From Chamaecyparis obtusa (lineage: Eukaryota; Streptophyta; Pinopsida; Cupressales; Cupressaceae): a stretch of DNA of 64,000 nt. The position numbers and the translations under genes are program-made. The stretch spans positions 1,003,501 to 1,067,500 of the forward strand of contig BSBK01001302.1 of the NCBI GenBank assembly GCA_027943335.1. The letters run 5' to 3'. Within the stretch, counting starts at the first letter, position 1; every line of letters starts with the position of its first letter. Under the pieces are notes generated by a model. That model was not told the DNA's origin. It searched no databases and saw only the letters and a program-made list of their open reading frames with translations. This document shows, piece after piece, positions 10,770-22,277 of this stretch.

Positions 10770-12386
10770 TTACTTAGTGGCCCCAGGCCACCCAGAGAAA
10801 ACTAGTGACCCTCCTGAATCAAAAATATAATTTTCATCTACATATATGGCCAGCCACCTAAAATTATCCTGATCACCTTGTTGCCAACATATGTGAATAA
10901 CCATGGGTTGAAGAATAAAATTGTACTGATCACTACCCATGTTTTTCCAGTCATGACTACCACAATCATATTCATATTCTAAGAAGTAGGGAACATCATC
11001 TACTTCTCCTTGATGACTGAAAATAGAAAATTGATCTAGTAATGCATCAAAAAATGTGACATATTGATTATCATGCATTACCATAAGATTACTTGGCTGA
11101 AAAGGACTTTGATCCCTAGACTCACCTTCACACACTGCCTCAGCCACTGAGCAACTTGGTTCCTCCATGATGTCTTCACTGACTTGATCATGAACCAAGT
11201 GAAGGTCTTCTTCACAAACAATGTGACAGGGGGACATTGGATTTGCATCATCATTTTCACTAAAAGAAGTTCTATCCCAATTATTAAAGACAAGGTCCTC
11301 AATACTGTCACCATCAGTATCACATTTATCAAAAGAAGGAAAAGGATATAAACAAGAAACTTGTTCGTCACTATAATTTCTATGATAGGAAAAGGCACTA
11401 TCATGTACTTCTACCTCTTCTCTTACAGAGTCACTACATGAGGGGATCTCTAGTGAAAATAGAACATCATAATCACTTTGAACACTAGCCTCATTATCAG
11501 TGTCAAAGGATAGATCATAGGGGGGCTGCAAATCAAAATCCAAAATAGGGGCGTACCTCTGAAATTCTTCAGCCAAGAGTGCTGAAATCCTTTCACTGCT
11601 CAATGGACTTTGGGCCTTGATATCATCTTCCTCAGCCTCACCCTTAATGCTACAAATATCATCCCTGTCAGGAACAAGGATACACATTTCTAGCCTTAGA
11701 TCATCTTGTGTGAAGCAATCTATGCAGGAATCATCATCTGCATCATACTCAATACTCTACCCTTCACACAAAACATCATCAAACCAGGACAACAAAACTG
11801 CCTTCTAATATTGAAAAGAAGAAAAATCTACAGACAAACTGGAAATATTATCAAATTCACATTCATCTTCAGCACTCTCATATGCATTGACCTCAATGTC
11901 AGCTTCATAATCAATATCCTTTACAAAATGAGAATCAACATCAAAAACACTAGCCTCCTCATGATCATCATCAGGAACTACCAGTCTTAGCAATCTTATG
12001 TCCTCCTCTAACTGCCAGTTCTCCATTTTTATCTTTGCTAATTCCTTCTTGAGAGCAACAAATCTATCAAAATACTCAACAAACTTAGCTCTCAACACAT
12101 CCCAAGAAGGGATTGAACATGAATGATAGGACAAGAACCACTTCCTTGCACCATCAGAAAATGTCCGCACAAGCAGCCTCATAGCAACATCTTCATGTTC
12201 AATATTCATTTCACCAAAAAGATCCATGAGGTCATCTATATGCTGGCTTGCAGAAACAGATCCACTAGCCAGGAATCTAGGCAAGCATTCCTCAACATCA
12301 ATAGGGAACTCATTAGGGGCACCTGCCATACCATCAAAACAAAAGGGTGTATATTCCTCCATAAGGAACTTCCCACTACCACTCAT
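10770..12386 (-). pseudogene. gag: Gag-like protein with acidic C-terminal extension (T4)
   Basis: A single frame from ATG at 12386 to the stop at 10770 covers 539 codons, broken by two in-frame TAGs near 11805 and 11755. Residues about 45-120 carry a gypsy-type Gag (Retrotrans_gag-like) core: LFGEMNIEHEDVAMRLLVRT, then GARKWFLSYHSCSIPSWD and KFVEYFDRF. Next comes a short coiled-coil-like stretch (LKKELAKIKMENWQLEEDI), then about 350 residues rich in Asp, Glu and Ser with no known fold. No CCHC knuckle, protease or polymerase motif is seen. Such a protein could coat element RNA while enzymes come from an autonomous relative (inference). The acidic tail is unexplained. Confidence 0.75.
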
Positions 12387-12760
12387 CCCTTTATACAGTG
12401 CTCAACACTTCATAGGGAAACATTTCTTTACAACTAATTTTCATAAAGAACAGAGCATATGAAAACCAAAATACCTAGAACTTATGCATCAGAGACTTTG
12501 TTGACTGAAAACAGGGTAGATCTAGAGCTCACCATGCAGCTCCATCAAGTTCTTTGCTATGTAGAGTCACCACCTCCTTAAAGAGGAAAATATGGTGCTT
12601 GTATTATAGCTTCTTCCAATCACCCAAAACCTCACAAGGATTTTCACACTGTTTATCAGGGACTGCACTGATCAAATAGAGACTTCAGAGCCACCACTCA
12701 ACACTTATTGAGAAGATGTTAGCAAATGCTTTATTTTTATATCTAACTCTTTCCAATGGC

Positions 12761-12789
12761 TCCCCAGCAGAGTCACCATCTTGTTGGTG
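12761..12789 (-). other. Second PBS-plus-LTR-end copy in T4 (ectopic)
   Basis: On the minus strand this reads CACCAACA, three bases, then TGGTGACTCTGCTGGGGA. It repeats, with three mismatches over 29 bp, the true LTR-end/PBS unit at 12886-12914, which lies 125 bp away. The 96 bp between them resemble neither LTR. It looks like the U5 end and PBS of a second 5' end retained in the leader. Confidence 0.7.
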
Positions 12790-12885
12790 ACTCAGATGGG
12801 TAAATCAATCTGGTCAATAAGATTTTGACTTTACAATATAACCACAACCAGATATTCTAACAGATGTAGTTCTTCATTGTTGTTC

Positions 12886-12903
12886 TCCCCAATAGAGTCG
12901 CCA
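12886..12903 (-). other. T4 primer-binding site (tRNA-Arg type)
   Basis: The minus strand reads TGGCGACTCTATTGGGGA, three bases after the LTR end. Plant tRNA-Arg(ACG) ending ...CCCCAGCGGAGTCGCCA would give TGGCGACTCCGCTGGGG, so the first nine bases match exactly. tRNA-Arg priming is characteristic of Tat/Ogre-type gypsy elements. Confidence 0.75.
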
Positions 12904-12906
12904 TCT

Positions 12907-15229
12907 TGTTGGTGTTCAAAATGGATGCTTATGCTCTTAGGCTGCCAATATACTCTCAGGTTGATTTTAGGATTCGTTAGTTCCAAAATGTATAAGGATC
13001 TTAGGGTTACTAGACCAACTCTAGGGACAAGACTACCCTCTTCACTTTTGGCTCTACAAGACCAAGGCGGGTGCACCTAACCCAGTGAAAACTATACTTC
13101 ACACACCAAAGACTGGGTCAAAACAATAGACTAATAGTAAGAAAGTATTAAATGCTAACCTCACATTCATTGACTCTCCATTACTATACAGTGACAAAAC
13201 CACATAACCAACAACTTAAAGCTTGAAAAGGTTATTGATTTCAATATTTAGAATGCAATCACTTCAACCAGTGTATGTTAACAAGAGAGGTACTCATTTA
13301 GGCTAGTGCTCATCCATTGGGAAAGAGTCCTTAGACACAAAGACACACAAATTTGAGAATACTTGGGAATTCATAGCCATAAATACATTTATCCTAATCT
13401 TTACTACTTACAAGACATCCTTACATAGACAAGGGCAAACTCATATCCCATTTAGAGCATTGTTTAATACAATCCTAGATCAGAACTCAAGAATGAAGAT
13501 ACATACATAAAAGAACTATGTAATGAGCTAAAAAAATCAAATCTTACTTGACTTGACACAGAGGAGAGATAAGAATTAGATATTTATATTAAGTATGATG
13601 AATTCCTTCTGTGTATACAATGAATCACAAGACACCCTACTTGCAAACTACAACTTAGACCTGCAACTTTCTTCTTTCATTAACAAACACTAAATCAAAA
13701 AAAACTATTACAAACCCTTGACTGAGAATAGGGCTCACCAAGAAAAAAAATTTCAACACCTAACTCCCAATGCCTTTGAATGATCATGAAAAATCCTTTT
13801 ATCTCAAGGATTGCAACAAGCACTAATGACCATTCAAAGCGACAATTTCAAAACTAACTAACTCAAATAGAACAATGAAAGTAGACAAGACATGCTCCAA
13901 ACGCAAGGATAGTAAGATAAAAAATAATCATCAAATTCTACAACAGATCCGACCTTGTACCAACTCCAAGGACAAAAATTCACACTGGAATAACCACTAG
14001 GACCTTCCTCATAAAATCTCACCCACAACCAAGCTGGAATGATAAAAAATGGTCCTGTAATACAGCTTCATTCGGCGCACTATCTCCAAACCCTATAGAA
14101 ACAATTTGAATTTGAAAAACAATGGATACATGCTCCAGTTTAAAATGCAACTATAGATCCTTTTATTTCCCGGTAGATCGAGTGGCTCACATTAATCTTT
14201 ACAACAGTCACAAAACTTTGAAAAGTCCATGTCCACGCCAGCAGTCAACACCAATGAAAAATGTGCATGTCATCTCCCTCTGACATACAAGACCCACCCT
14301 TGTGAGCACTTGAGAAAAAGAAAAATCAACAGCTGGCACAAGATCTCATGGCTCTAACAAAACCCATGAGAACTTATGCCAATCGTAGATCCTCTGTGGA
14401 TGTCAGGGCCCTCAAAACACATCAGCAACTAGGTCCCACTGACAACCCTCTGAATCATCATTGCCTCGACCAATCAGGAAAAATAAAGTCAGCACCACAT
14501 GGCAGTTCGGACCCACTCTTTGTCTTTAACATACTGGAAGATCGAATGGTTGGTGCATAATCTCAAGGGCCCCAAAGATTCCTTGAGATCATGCACCGAT
14601 TGTAGATCTTGAATCTTCACACTAAGATACTGGGCCCACCTGATAGAATGTCTAGCTCATGGTCCCACAGACCAATTAAAGAATTCCAACTATGCTTACA
14701 TGGTGTGTGGACCCATCCACATAGAAAGGCTATGTCATGAAAGACAATCAACGGTTGGTGCAAAAGTGCATACCTCTGACACATCCTTCACGAAAACATG
14801 ACAACCATTGGATCAAGATGATGTCAGAAGATCGGCCCGGTAAATATTAAGGCCGAAACATAGGAAATATTAAAAGGTAGGACCTGGAGAAAATCATTTA
14901 GTTGGGCACGTAGACTTAGGAAATATTAAGGGCCATCGGGGATAAAGACTTAGGAAAAATTTAAACAGGGACCAACCAATAATATAAAGCATGTGTGAAT
15001 TAGGATTTTTAAGTGGCCCAAAAGGTAACTTAAAAATAGAATAGGGCCTGGGTAGACTTAAGGTTTTTTCCACACAACGGCTAGTTTTTTTAATATTTGC
15101 AAGGGTTTCAAGCCAGAGACCTAAAAAATAGTTGCAGAGACCAGAAGAAAAGACCTACAGCCATGAAATTTTTTGTAGAAATAGACCATTTTCTAAAGAA
15201 TTTAGCTATGACATGAAAGTGGGCTAACA
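12907..15229 (-). repeat. T4 5' LTR (right)
   Basis: It is a direct repeat of 8265-10589, running on the plus strand from TGTTGGTG to CTAACA. A TATAAATA on the minus strand is at 13581-13588. It is followed by AGTTG, the right-hand target duplication. Confidence 0.9.
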
Positions 15230-15571
15230 AGTTGTTCCTACACATAGAAAAGAAGGAGAAATTGTTGTGGGGAGGGGCTTACCTCAGTCAAGCCCCTATA
15301 TAGGAATTTACCTTTAAATGAAATAGATGTAATTAAAGGAATGTTGACATGTAGTAGAGATTGGATCTAAATAATAGAATATATCATTCCATGTAGATGC
15401 AATATACTCTAAATGTGTGATCAAGAATGTTGATGCAATAGCTTTGACTCAACACAAAAATCAAAAGGAAATTATGTAAGACAAAACATCATGTGGTAGA
15501 TGTTGTAATTCACCTCAATGTTGAGTAGAAGAATAGGAAGACTTGAAGTGGAAATGTAAACCTCCTTTGAT
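15230..15571. other. Unassigned host DNA between T4 and T5
   Basis: About 340 bp with no ORF of note. It is the left flank of T5. Removing T5 would join ...CCTTTGATGTCAA directly to the sequence AACTCCTTTG after 42364. Confidence 0.5.
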
Positions 15572-15576
15572 GTCAA

Positions 15577-16451
15577 TGTTACTCCTAAGAAAATTAAGAG
15601 TTTTCATTAGTATCAATCATTCATATAGTCGGTAAGGAGACAAGACAAGTATATCAGTCAATAATCAGAGCCTAGATACCGAGAAGAATATAAGGTAGGA
15701 CACTACACTAACTGAATACACTTTTGATAGAGTATTCATATTAAGCCAAATAATTACCAAGTATAGAGCATAGTAGTTACTGAGCATTCATATGTATCAA
15801 GTTCTAGTTAAATACTGAGTGATGAATGAAGTATACACTGATTTAAACATGAAATGCAATAGAAGTTTGGAATGGTACACACTACAGGTAAAATAGTTTA
15901 CACCAATTAGAAAATAGTTTGCCAAGATAAAGATGAAATTAAATGTGGATGTAATCATTTAATAACTGATGATTCTAATGTAAAGATGATCTAGGTTAAT
16001 TATTTGGATCATTGATCTTAGGTTTTTTAAGATAGTGTCTAAACCCTAATTAGGTCAAATCACTTTTATATAAATATTGTATAGATGTCATTTTGACAAG
16101 TACCACACATGAATTAGCCACCATTGGGAGACATCTGAACATTAGGTAGGGTTAAGTTTAAAGCATTTATAGAGCATACAGTTTATTAGAAACAGAAGGC
16201 TACCAAGCAGTATTCAGAGAAGAGATCAATCACATTGAGGTGATACCATATAAGTACATAATAGATCTGAAATTAGGAAAGATTATTTTCTATTTATAGA
16301 TTAATTTTACTATTACTTTTTAACCATTGTATCAAACCTTAAATCTCTTAACAGAGTAGATTTGAAATTCTTTTTGTAAAATCACTTAACTAACTGCACA
16401 CTTAATTGTGTTGCTAAAATCCTTTAACTAGGTAGATCTAGTTGATCTTAT
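15577..16451 (+). repeat. T5 5' LTR, first part
   Basis: It aligns throughout with the start of the 3' LTR at 41093. TATAAATA at 16079-16086 matches TATAAATA at 41588-41595. The LTR is interrupted at 16451 by T6; CTTAT (16447-16451) is duplicated at 23546-23550. Confidence 0.93.
16079..16086 (+). promoter_or_regulatory. TATA box of T5 5' LTR
   Basis: TATAAATA is conserved in both T5 LTRs, followed in each by TTGTATAGATGTCATTTT. It is a probable RNA polymerase II promoter of the element, now separated from the interior by T6. Confidence 0.6.
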
Positions 16452-17753
16452 TGTTAGGAATAGTCCCAAGATATAACTGAGAAGGGGGGGGTGAATCAGT
16501 TATCTACTAGTTTCAATTCTTTATCCAATCAAGTATACTTAAACATAAAGCATAAACACAATGAAAGAACACTTGAACACAACCCAATATTTTGGTTACG
16601 AGGAAACCCAAATAGGTAAAAACCCCGATGGGAATTGACACCCACTAATATTCTACACTAGTGTATTATTATCCTTGTTAAAAGATACTTAACCGTATTA
16701 GGAGTTTCTTTACAATATATTTAGTATAGTAGACCTAGTCAAGGGTCATACCCTATTAGGATTCCTTTACAATAGTCCCTATTAGGGGAGAGGACGCACT
16801 GTCCGAGAGCACATTGCTCAAAGGGGTGAAGGCTACAACCTTTTATTTAACAGATACACACTATATCTAGATCTTGGTGAACTGTGCTTTGACCTTCTAT
16901 CTAGATCAGTTCCAATGTATAGCACAAATACTTTACTTGGTCACATATACCTTCTTCTAATGGCTCAACACTTCGCACACTCTTCTCTGCTCTTATTGTC
17001 AACCATGAACCACACTTCAGCAATCACAAATGACTACTTATAAATATCTTTCCTCTAAATGATATAATAAAGTTATCCTATTAGAACCACCTTGAAATCA
17101 TATTAGAGAAGTTATAAAAAACTCCAATAATAATTCAGTCGGCTCTACTAAGCATGCAACACATTCTGGGACCTGTCCAATAAGATAATTATAGACGCAT
17201 GCTACACACTGTCGGCTCTACCAAAGTAACCACATCTTTCTCCTCAAGCTGAATTACCTTATAAACTATTAATGAAACATCACTAACTCTTCTCCAATCT
17301 TTAATCCAAGGGTGCATACCCAAATGATAGGCACAACTCTAGAACCAATATAATCTTTGTTGGCTCTTCTGAACAAACACAGGAAACTGCTACTAGTGAA
17401 TAGCGACTGCATAACTTAACTTCTACTAATCATCAAACTTTGTTTTCATGAATGTATCATCACTAACATGTCTCCATCACATATCCAAGGGCACAAGGCT
17501 TCATGACAACTATATGGACAACCATACATAGAACACTGCCTATTACTCTGTCAAGAACACTACTGATACAAACTACAATATAATTGTTTGTACTAACAGT
17601 CAACCTCTGCATCCATGATATCATGCTAATAACATGTCCATGCTTCATATACTTAAATATTACTACATAATTCTTTCATGCATGCTACTTACCATATATT
17701 GTCATCAATGACAAACATACAGTCAACACTGGCTTGCTGGCAAATCTCCAACA
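16452..17753 (-). repeat. T6 3' LTR
   Basis: On the plus strand it runs from TGTTAGGAATAGTCC to CTCCAACA. The G-rich complement of the U5 poly-C tract lies at about 16483-16492. The palindrome ladder (CCCTATTAGG, CCTTGTTAAAAGG-like) is at 16670-16800. Confidence 0.93.
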
Positions 17754-17776
17754 ATCTCCCCCTTTGGCATTGATGG
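17754..17776 (-). other. T6 polypurine tract
   Basis: The minus strand reads CCATCAATGCCAAAGGGGGA followed by GAT and the LTR. It is the canonical Copia plus-strand primer, and the same form is seen before the T9 and T5 3' LTRs. Confidence 0.85.
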
Positions 17777-18119
17777 CAACATATGGAATGAAAAATCACC
17801 ACCAATCCAATGAGAAATTATTTTATAATATTCTCCATTTCCTCATCAAAACTCCTCCAAAAATGAATCCTCCATCTGCTACAATATTCTTCAATATTCT
17901 CCATTTCCTCAACTAAACTATTTCCAAAACTCAATACTAATCCCCCTTAGTATATTACTCCTACTTTGCTTCTATTTTTCATGACTCTATATATTACTCC
18001 CCCTTTGACATCAATGGAAAAGGGTGCCAATTAGTTTAAGCACCAATACTAATCCTAAGGTAAAGTAGTCAACCTTCCATTAGTCCCTTAGGACTGATGC
18101 TTTTTCTTCTTTCTTCTAA

Positions 18120-21100
18120 GCAGAATCAGGGAAGGGAATTACTCCTAAATTTTCCCTAAGATACTCAAAAGTATCCTTGGGCAAGGGCTTTGTGAATATG
18201 TCTACCAACTAATCTTTATTACTCACATAGTCCAACTTGACTTCTTTCTCTGCCACTTTCTCTCTTAGGAAGTGATACTTGATCTCAATGTTCTTTGTCT
18301 TTGCATGCATCACAATGTTCTTAGACATATTGATAGTGCTAGTGTTATCACAATGAATAAAAATAGGATAATCAATCTGAACTCCAAAATCTTTTACCAT
18401 TTTCTTGATCCAAACAATTGTATAATAATTCAGGACTGCTGCAACATACTCTGCTTTTGTTGTTGACTGAGAAATTTAAAAAAATTTCTTTCCTATCCAA
18501 GTGACAAGCCTATCACCAAGAAACACTGCTCCACCTGATGTACTCTTTCTATCATCAATGCATCCTACCCAATCAGCATCATTATACACATGAAGCTCAA
18601 CATTTTCTAAATTAGGATACCATAGACCATAATCTATAGTGCCCTACAAATATCTAAATATTCTCTTTACTGCCATGAGGTGACTTTTCTTAGGCTCTGC
18701 TACAAATCTTTCAATTATGCCAACTACATTGGAAATGTCAGGTCTATTTTGAGTAAGATATATGATTTTACCAATCATAGACTTGTACAATGTTGTATCT
18801 ACTACTGGTGAGTCATCTTCTTTTGTAAGCTTGCATCTAGTTATCATAGGTGTTCCTACTGGCTTGCAATCATCCATCTTGAATTTCTTCAGTATCTCTT
18901 TCACATACTTGGACTAACTAATAGAAAATTCCTTTTTCTGTCTACTGCACATTTAGTCCAAAAAAGTATTTGATAGGACCAATCATACTCATCTCAAATT
19001 CACTATGCATTTCTTTAGAAAATTCTGCACTCAATTTGTCATTACCCCCAAAGATAATGTCATCAACAAATATATCCACAAGTTGTAGTCCTTCAAATGT
19101 CTCTCTTATAAATAGGTCACAATCTACTACTCCTTTATTGAATCCAATCTTTGTTAGATACCCATCAAGTCTCTCATACCATGCTCTAGAGGCTTGCTTT
19201 AGTCCACAAAGGGCTTTCTTCAATCTGCATACTATATCAGGTCTGTCTAATAGGGTGAATCCTTCTGGCTAGTCAATGTATACTTCTTTTAGTTCACCAT
19301 TCAAGAATGCTAACTTAACATCCATCTAATAGACTTTGAATTTTTTGAATGTTGCAAAGGATAGAAACAACCTAATAGCTTCTAACCTACTTACTGGTGC
19401 AAAAGTGTCCTAATATTTAATACCTTCTCTTTGCACATATCCCTTACATACTAATCTTGCTTTGTTCCTCACTACTATACCATTTTCATTCATCTTGTTT
19501 TTGAATATCCACTTTGTTCCAATCACATTATTATCACTAGGTCTTGGGACCAGTTCCCAAGTATCATTTTTTATAATCTGATCTAGTTCTTCTTTCATAG
19601 AATCATGCCAATCAGAATCTTTACATGCATCTTCAACACTTAAGGGTTCAATCTAAGATAGTAAACATACCGCCTCACTGCTTGTACAACTCTTATCTTT
19701 TGATCTTGTTGTGACTTTTCTACTCTGATCTCCAATGATATCATCCTTAGAGTGATATCTAGATGTAAACTTTGGTACTTTAGGTGATGCTGACTTATCA
19801 ACCTTTGGAGTTTTTTCTTCACTTGTCTTAGGTTCATTGAATAACACATCAATGCTATCAAACATCTCTTCAACAACTATCTCACTAGTGGAAGATTTGG
19901 GTTCTTCTTCAATCATGGGTGAGTAATCATGGTATCTTTCTTGAACCATAAACTTTTCATCAATCTTAACATGAGCACTTTCAATGATCTTTAACCTTAA
20001 ATTGTAACATCTATAAGCTTTTCTTTTAGTAGAGTAACCAAGGAAAATACCTTCATCACTTCTTGCATCAAACTTTCCTACTAATTCATCCCTTTTGATG
20101 TAGCACTTACTTCCAAAGATTCTAAAGTATTTTACTATGGTAACATTACCAAACCATAGCTCATATGGTGTCTTGTCTATGTTAGGCCTTAATTGAATTC
20201 TATTGATAGTATAGACTATTGTATTGATTGCATCTCTCCAATAGGTGTGTGCAACTTTTCCTTCAATCATGATGGTGCGCGTTGTGTCAAGGATGATCCT
20301 ATTCCTTCTCTTTGCAATGCCATTCTACTGAGGGGTTCTAGGTGCACTCAACTACCTCTTTATGCCATGTTCTTCGCAGTACTCATAGAATCTATCAGAA
20401 GTGAATTCTCCTCCTCTATCCGATCTCAAACATTTTATCTTTAGTCTAGATTCATTCTCAACCTTAGCTTTAAATATTTTGAACTTCTCGAATGCTTTTG
20501 ACTTATGTTTCAAGAATGCAACCCACATCATCCTAGTATAATCATCAACAAACAAAATGAAATATCTTTCACCATAGTATGATCTTTTTTGAGTTGGACC
20601 ACATAGGTCTATATGAATTAGATCCAACTTGTTCTCTATTGAATTGTGTTTCCTCCTAAATGAGTTTCTCACATGCTTTCCCATCATACATCCCCTACAT
20701 ATAGTATCAATTTTTTTTTCTATGCTAGGTAGATCTCTTACTACCTTTACAATGCTTATCTTTACTATTTTATCAAAATTGATATGACATAGTCTTTTAT
20801 GCCACAACCAACTGTCATCAACTTTAGCAACAAAACAACTTGCTTCTGAATTGAGTTGAAAAACATTACCTTTAGTCTTTGAGCCTGATGCAATCATAAC
20901 ACCATCCTTGTTGTTAATGATGCATTTTTTGTCTTTAAAATCTATTTGATAACCTTTCTCAAGTAATTGCCCAACACTAAGAAGGTTATGTTTCAAACCA
21001 TCTAGACAAAGAACATCATCAATATTGTTCTTTCCATCTAATGTGATAGCTCCTCTACCAATGATAGGTTTAGGAGTGTTATCTCCAAATCGAACCATGC

Positions 21101-21200
21101 CACCATTTTATTTGTCTAGATGAACAAATATGTCTTTATCACCTATCATGTGATGTGAACAACCACTATCTATAATCTAGTCTGTCCTTATATCAGCTTG
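18120..21200 (-). pseudogene. pol: Copia Pol (T6): protease, integrase, reverse transcriptase, RNase H
   Basis: In order on the minus strand: protease IIDSGCSHHM near 21165; integrase zinc finger WHKRLCHINF...CRGCMMGK; integrase core with HIDLCGP and LRSDRGGEF, but NGIAKRRNR where the catalytic Glu is usual; linker SKCYIKRDE...YSTKRKAY; reverse transcriptase NVIGTKWIFKNK and QLVDIFVDDIIFGG; RNase H YNDADW and TKAEYVAA; C-terminus PLPKDTFEYLR. Integrase through VDD is one frame with point stops. One frameshift lies between 18942 and 18904. Several stops replace Gln or Trp (for example before NGIA, in VYQMD and in DQPEGF). It would copy and insert element cDNA if intact. Confidence 0.93.
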
Positions 21201-21215
21201 TGAAATCAATGCTAG

Positions 21216-22220
21216 CTATTGTTCCTCTTTCTCATCTTCATTATCTATCTTATTATTGATTTTCTCTATAATAGAAATGAATCCAATTTCTTCTTTAGTT
21301 GAATCATCATCTGAAACTCCATCTCCAGCATAGTAACATTCCTTAGAGTATTTAGGCTTGTAGTTATTTTTTAACTTTCTAGCTCTTGAAGGACACTTAG
21401 ATGCAAAGTGACCAATCTTATTACATGAAAAGAATTTGAATGGCAATTGACCTTCATATTTTCATTTTCCTTTCTTTTCTCTTTTAGCAATCATAGCAAT
21501 GAAATCATCTAAAGTTTTCTCTTCATCATCATCAAACTTACCAGAAGTGTTTACAGATTTCTTACCATGGACTGATGCTTTGAAGGTTGCCTCACTTTTA
21601 GGTTATCTCTTCAATCTTGAAATCTCAAAAGCTAAGATTTTGTTGATCAAAGTCTCTCTCTTGAAATTTGATGTAAGCTGCATGGTCTCATCAAGGATGT
21701 TGATCTTGTTTTCATATTTTGGAGTGATATTAGTCATCAATTTGTCCATAATGTCTTCCTCTAAGATTTCTCCACCATTGTTCCTGATTCCAGCAACTGC
21801 TTCATTGATCCTTTGATTGTAAGCTCTGATGTTTTCTTCAGGAAGCATCTCTAATGCATTGTATCTTTTCTTCCATGTTTTTCTATGTGCATCCTTTTCT
21901 TATTTGTCTCCTTCAAATATGTCTTCTAGGTACTTCCATATTTTGTGGGTTGCATCTACTTTCTTTATTTCTAAAAACTCACTATCAGATAGGGCACTGA
22001 TAAGGGCTTCTTTGGCTATTGCATTCTGATAAAACAATTCCTTTTTATTTTCAATAGCATCATCCTTTGCAATTTCTTCTAAGGTAGGGATTTTGACTTC
22101 TTTGATAGTTACATCAAAAACTTCAAAAGCAACGCATTGCAAATGATTCACCATCTTGTTCTTCTAATCAAGATAATTATCTCCATAAAACTTAAGACTT
22201 TCTTTTCTGAAGAATGTCAT
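21216..22220 (-). pseudogene. gag: Copia Gag (T6)
   Basis: ATG at 22220 starts MTFFRKESLKF. Then follow the UBN2-type Gag landmarks KMVNHLQC, AIAKEALISALSDSEFLEIK, HKIWKYLEDIFEGDK, EEDIMDKLMTNITPKYE and NKILAFEISRLK. The zinc knuckle reads FFSCNKIGHFASKC, with the first Cys changed to Phe. It shares the frame with Pol. In-frame stops include a TAG at the Trp of an expected DSWKNK string. Gag is the capsid/nucleocapsid protein of the virus-like particle. Confidence 0.9.
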
Positions 22221-22263
22221 CTAATCAACCTCAAGCTGTTAAAATTTCTCTCTAAGGCACTTG

Positions 22264-22275
22264 GCTCTGATACCA
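22264..22275 (-). other. T6 primer-binding site (tRNA-Met)
   Basis: The minus strand reads TGGTATCAGAGC exactly, two bases after the LTR end, complementary to the 3' end of plant initiator tRNA-Met. Confidence 0.92.
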
Positions 22276-22277
22276 AT

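Larger units (their letters stand above)
8265..15229 (-). mobile_element. T4: non-autonomous gypsy-like LTR element with 2.3-kb LTRs
   Basis: Two direct LTRs (8265-10589, 2325 bp; 12907-15229, 2323 bp) flank a 2.3-kb interior. Ends on the minus strand are TGTTAGCC...CCAACA. The flanking 5 bp are AGCTG (8260-8264) and AGTTG (15230-15234), a target duplication with one change. The PBS matches tRNA-Arg. The interior encodes only a Gag-like protein with a long acidic tail and no protease, reverse transcriptase or integrase, so the element would depend on enzymes from elsewhere. A Tat/Ogre-related Gag-only element is the best guess. In the first roughly 250 bp of the two LTRs I count about 17 differences, about 14 of them transitions. 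Confidence 0.88.

Noticed and set aside
22264..22275. tRNA gene at the GCTCTGATACCA sites
   Set aside because: Only 12 bases match a tRNA 3' end and there is no cloverleaf. These are primer-binding sites.
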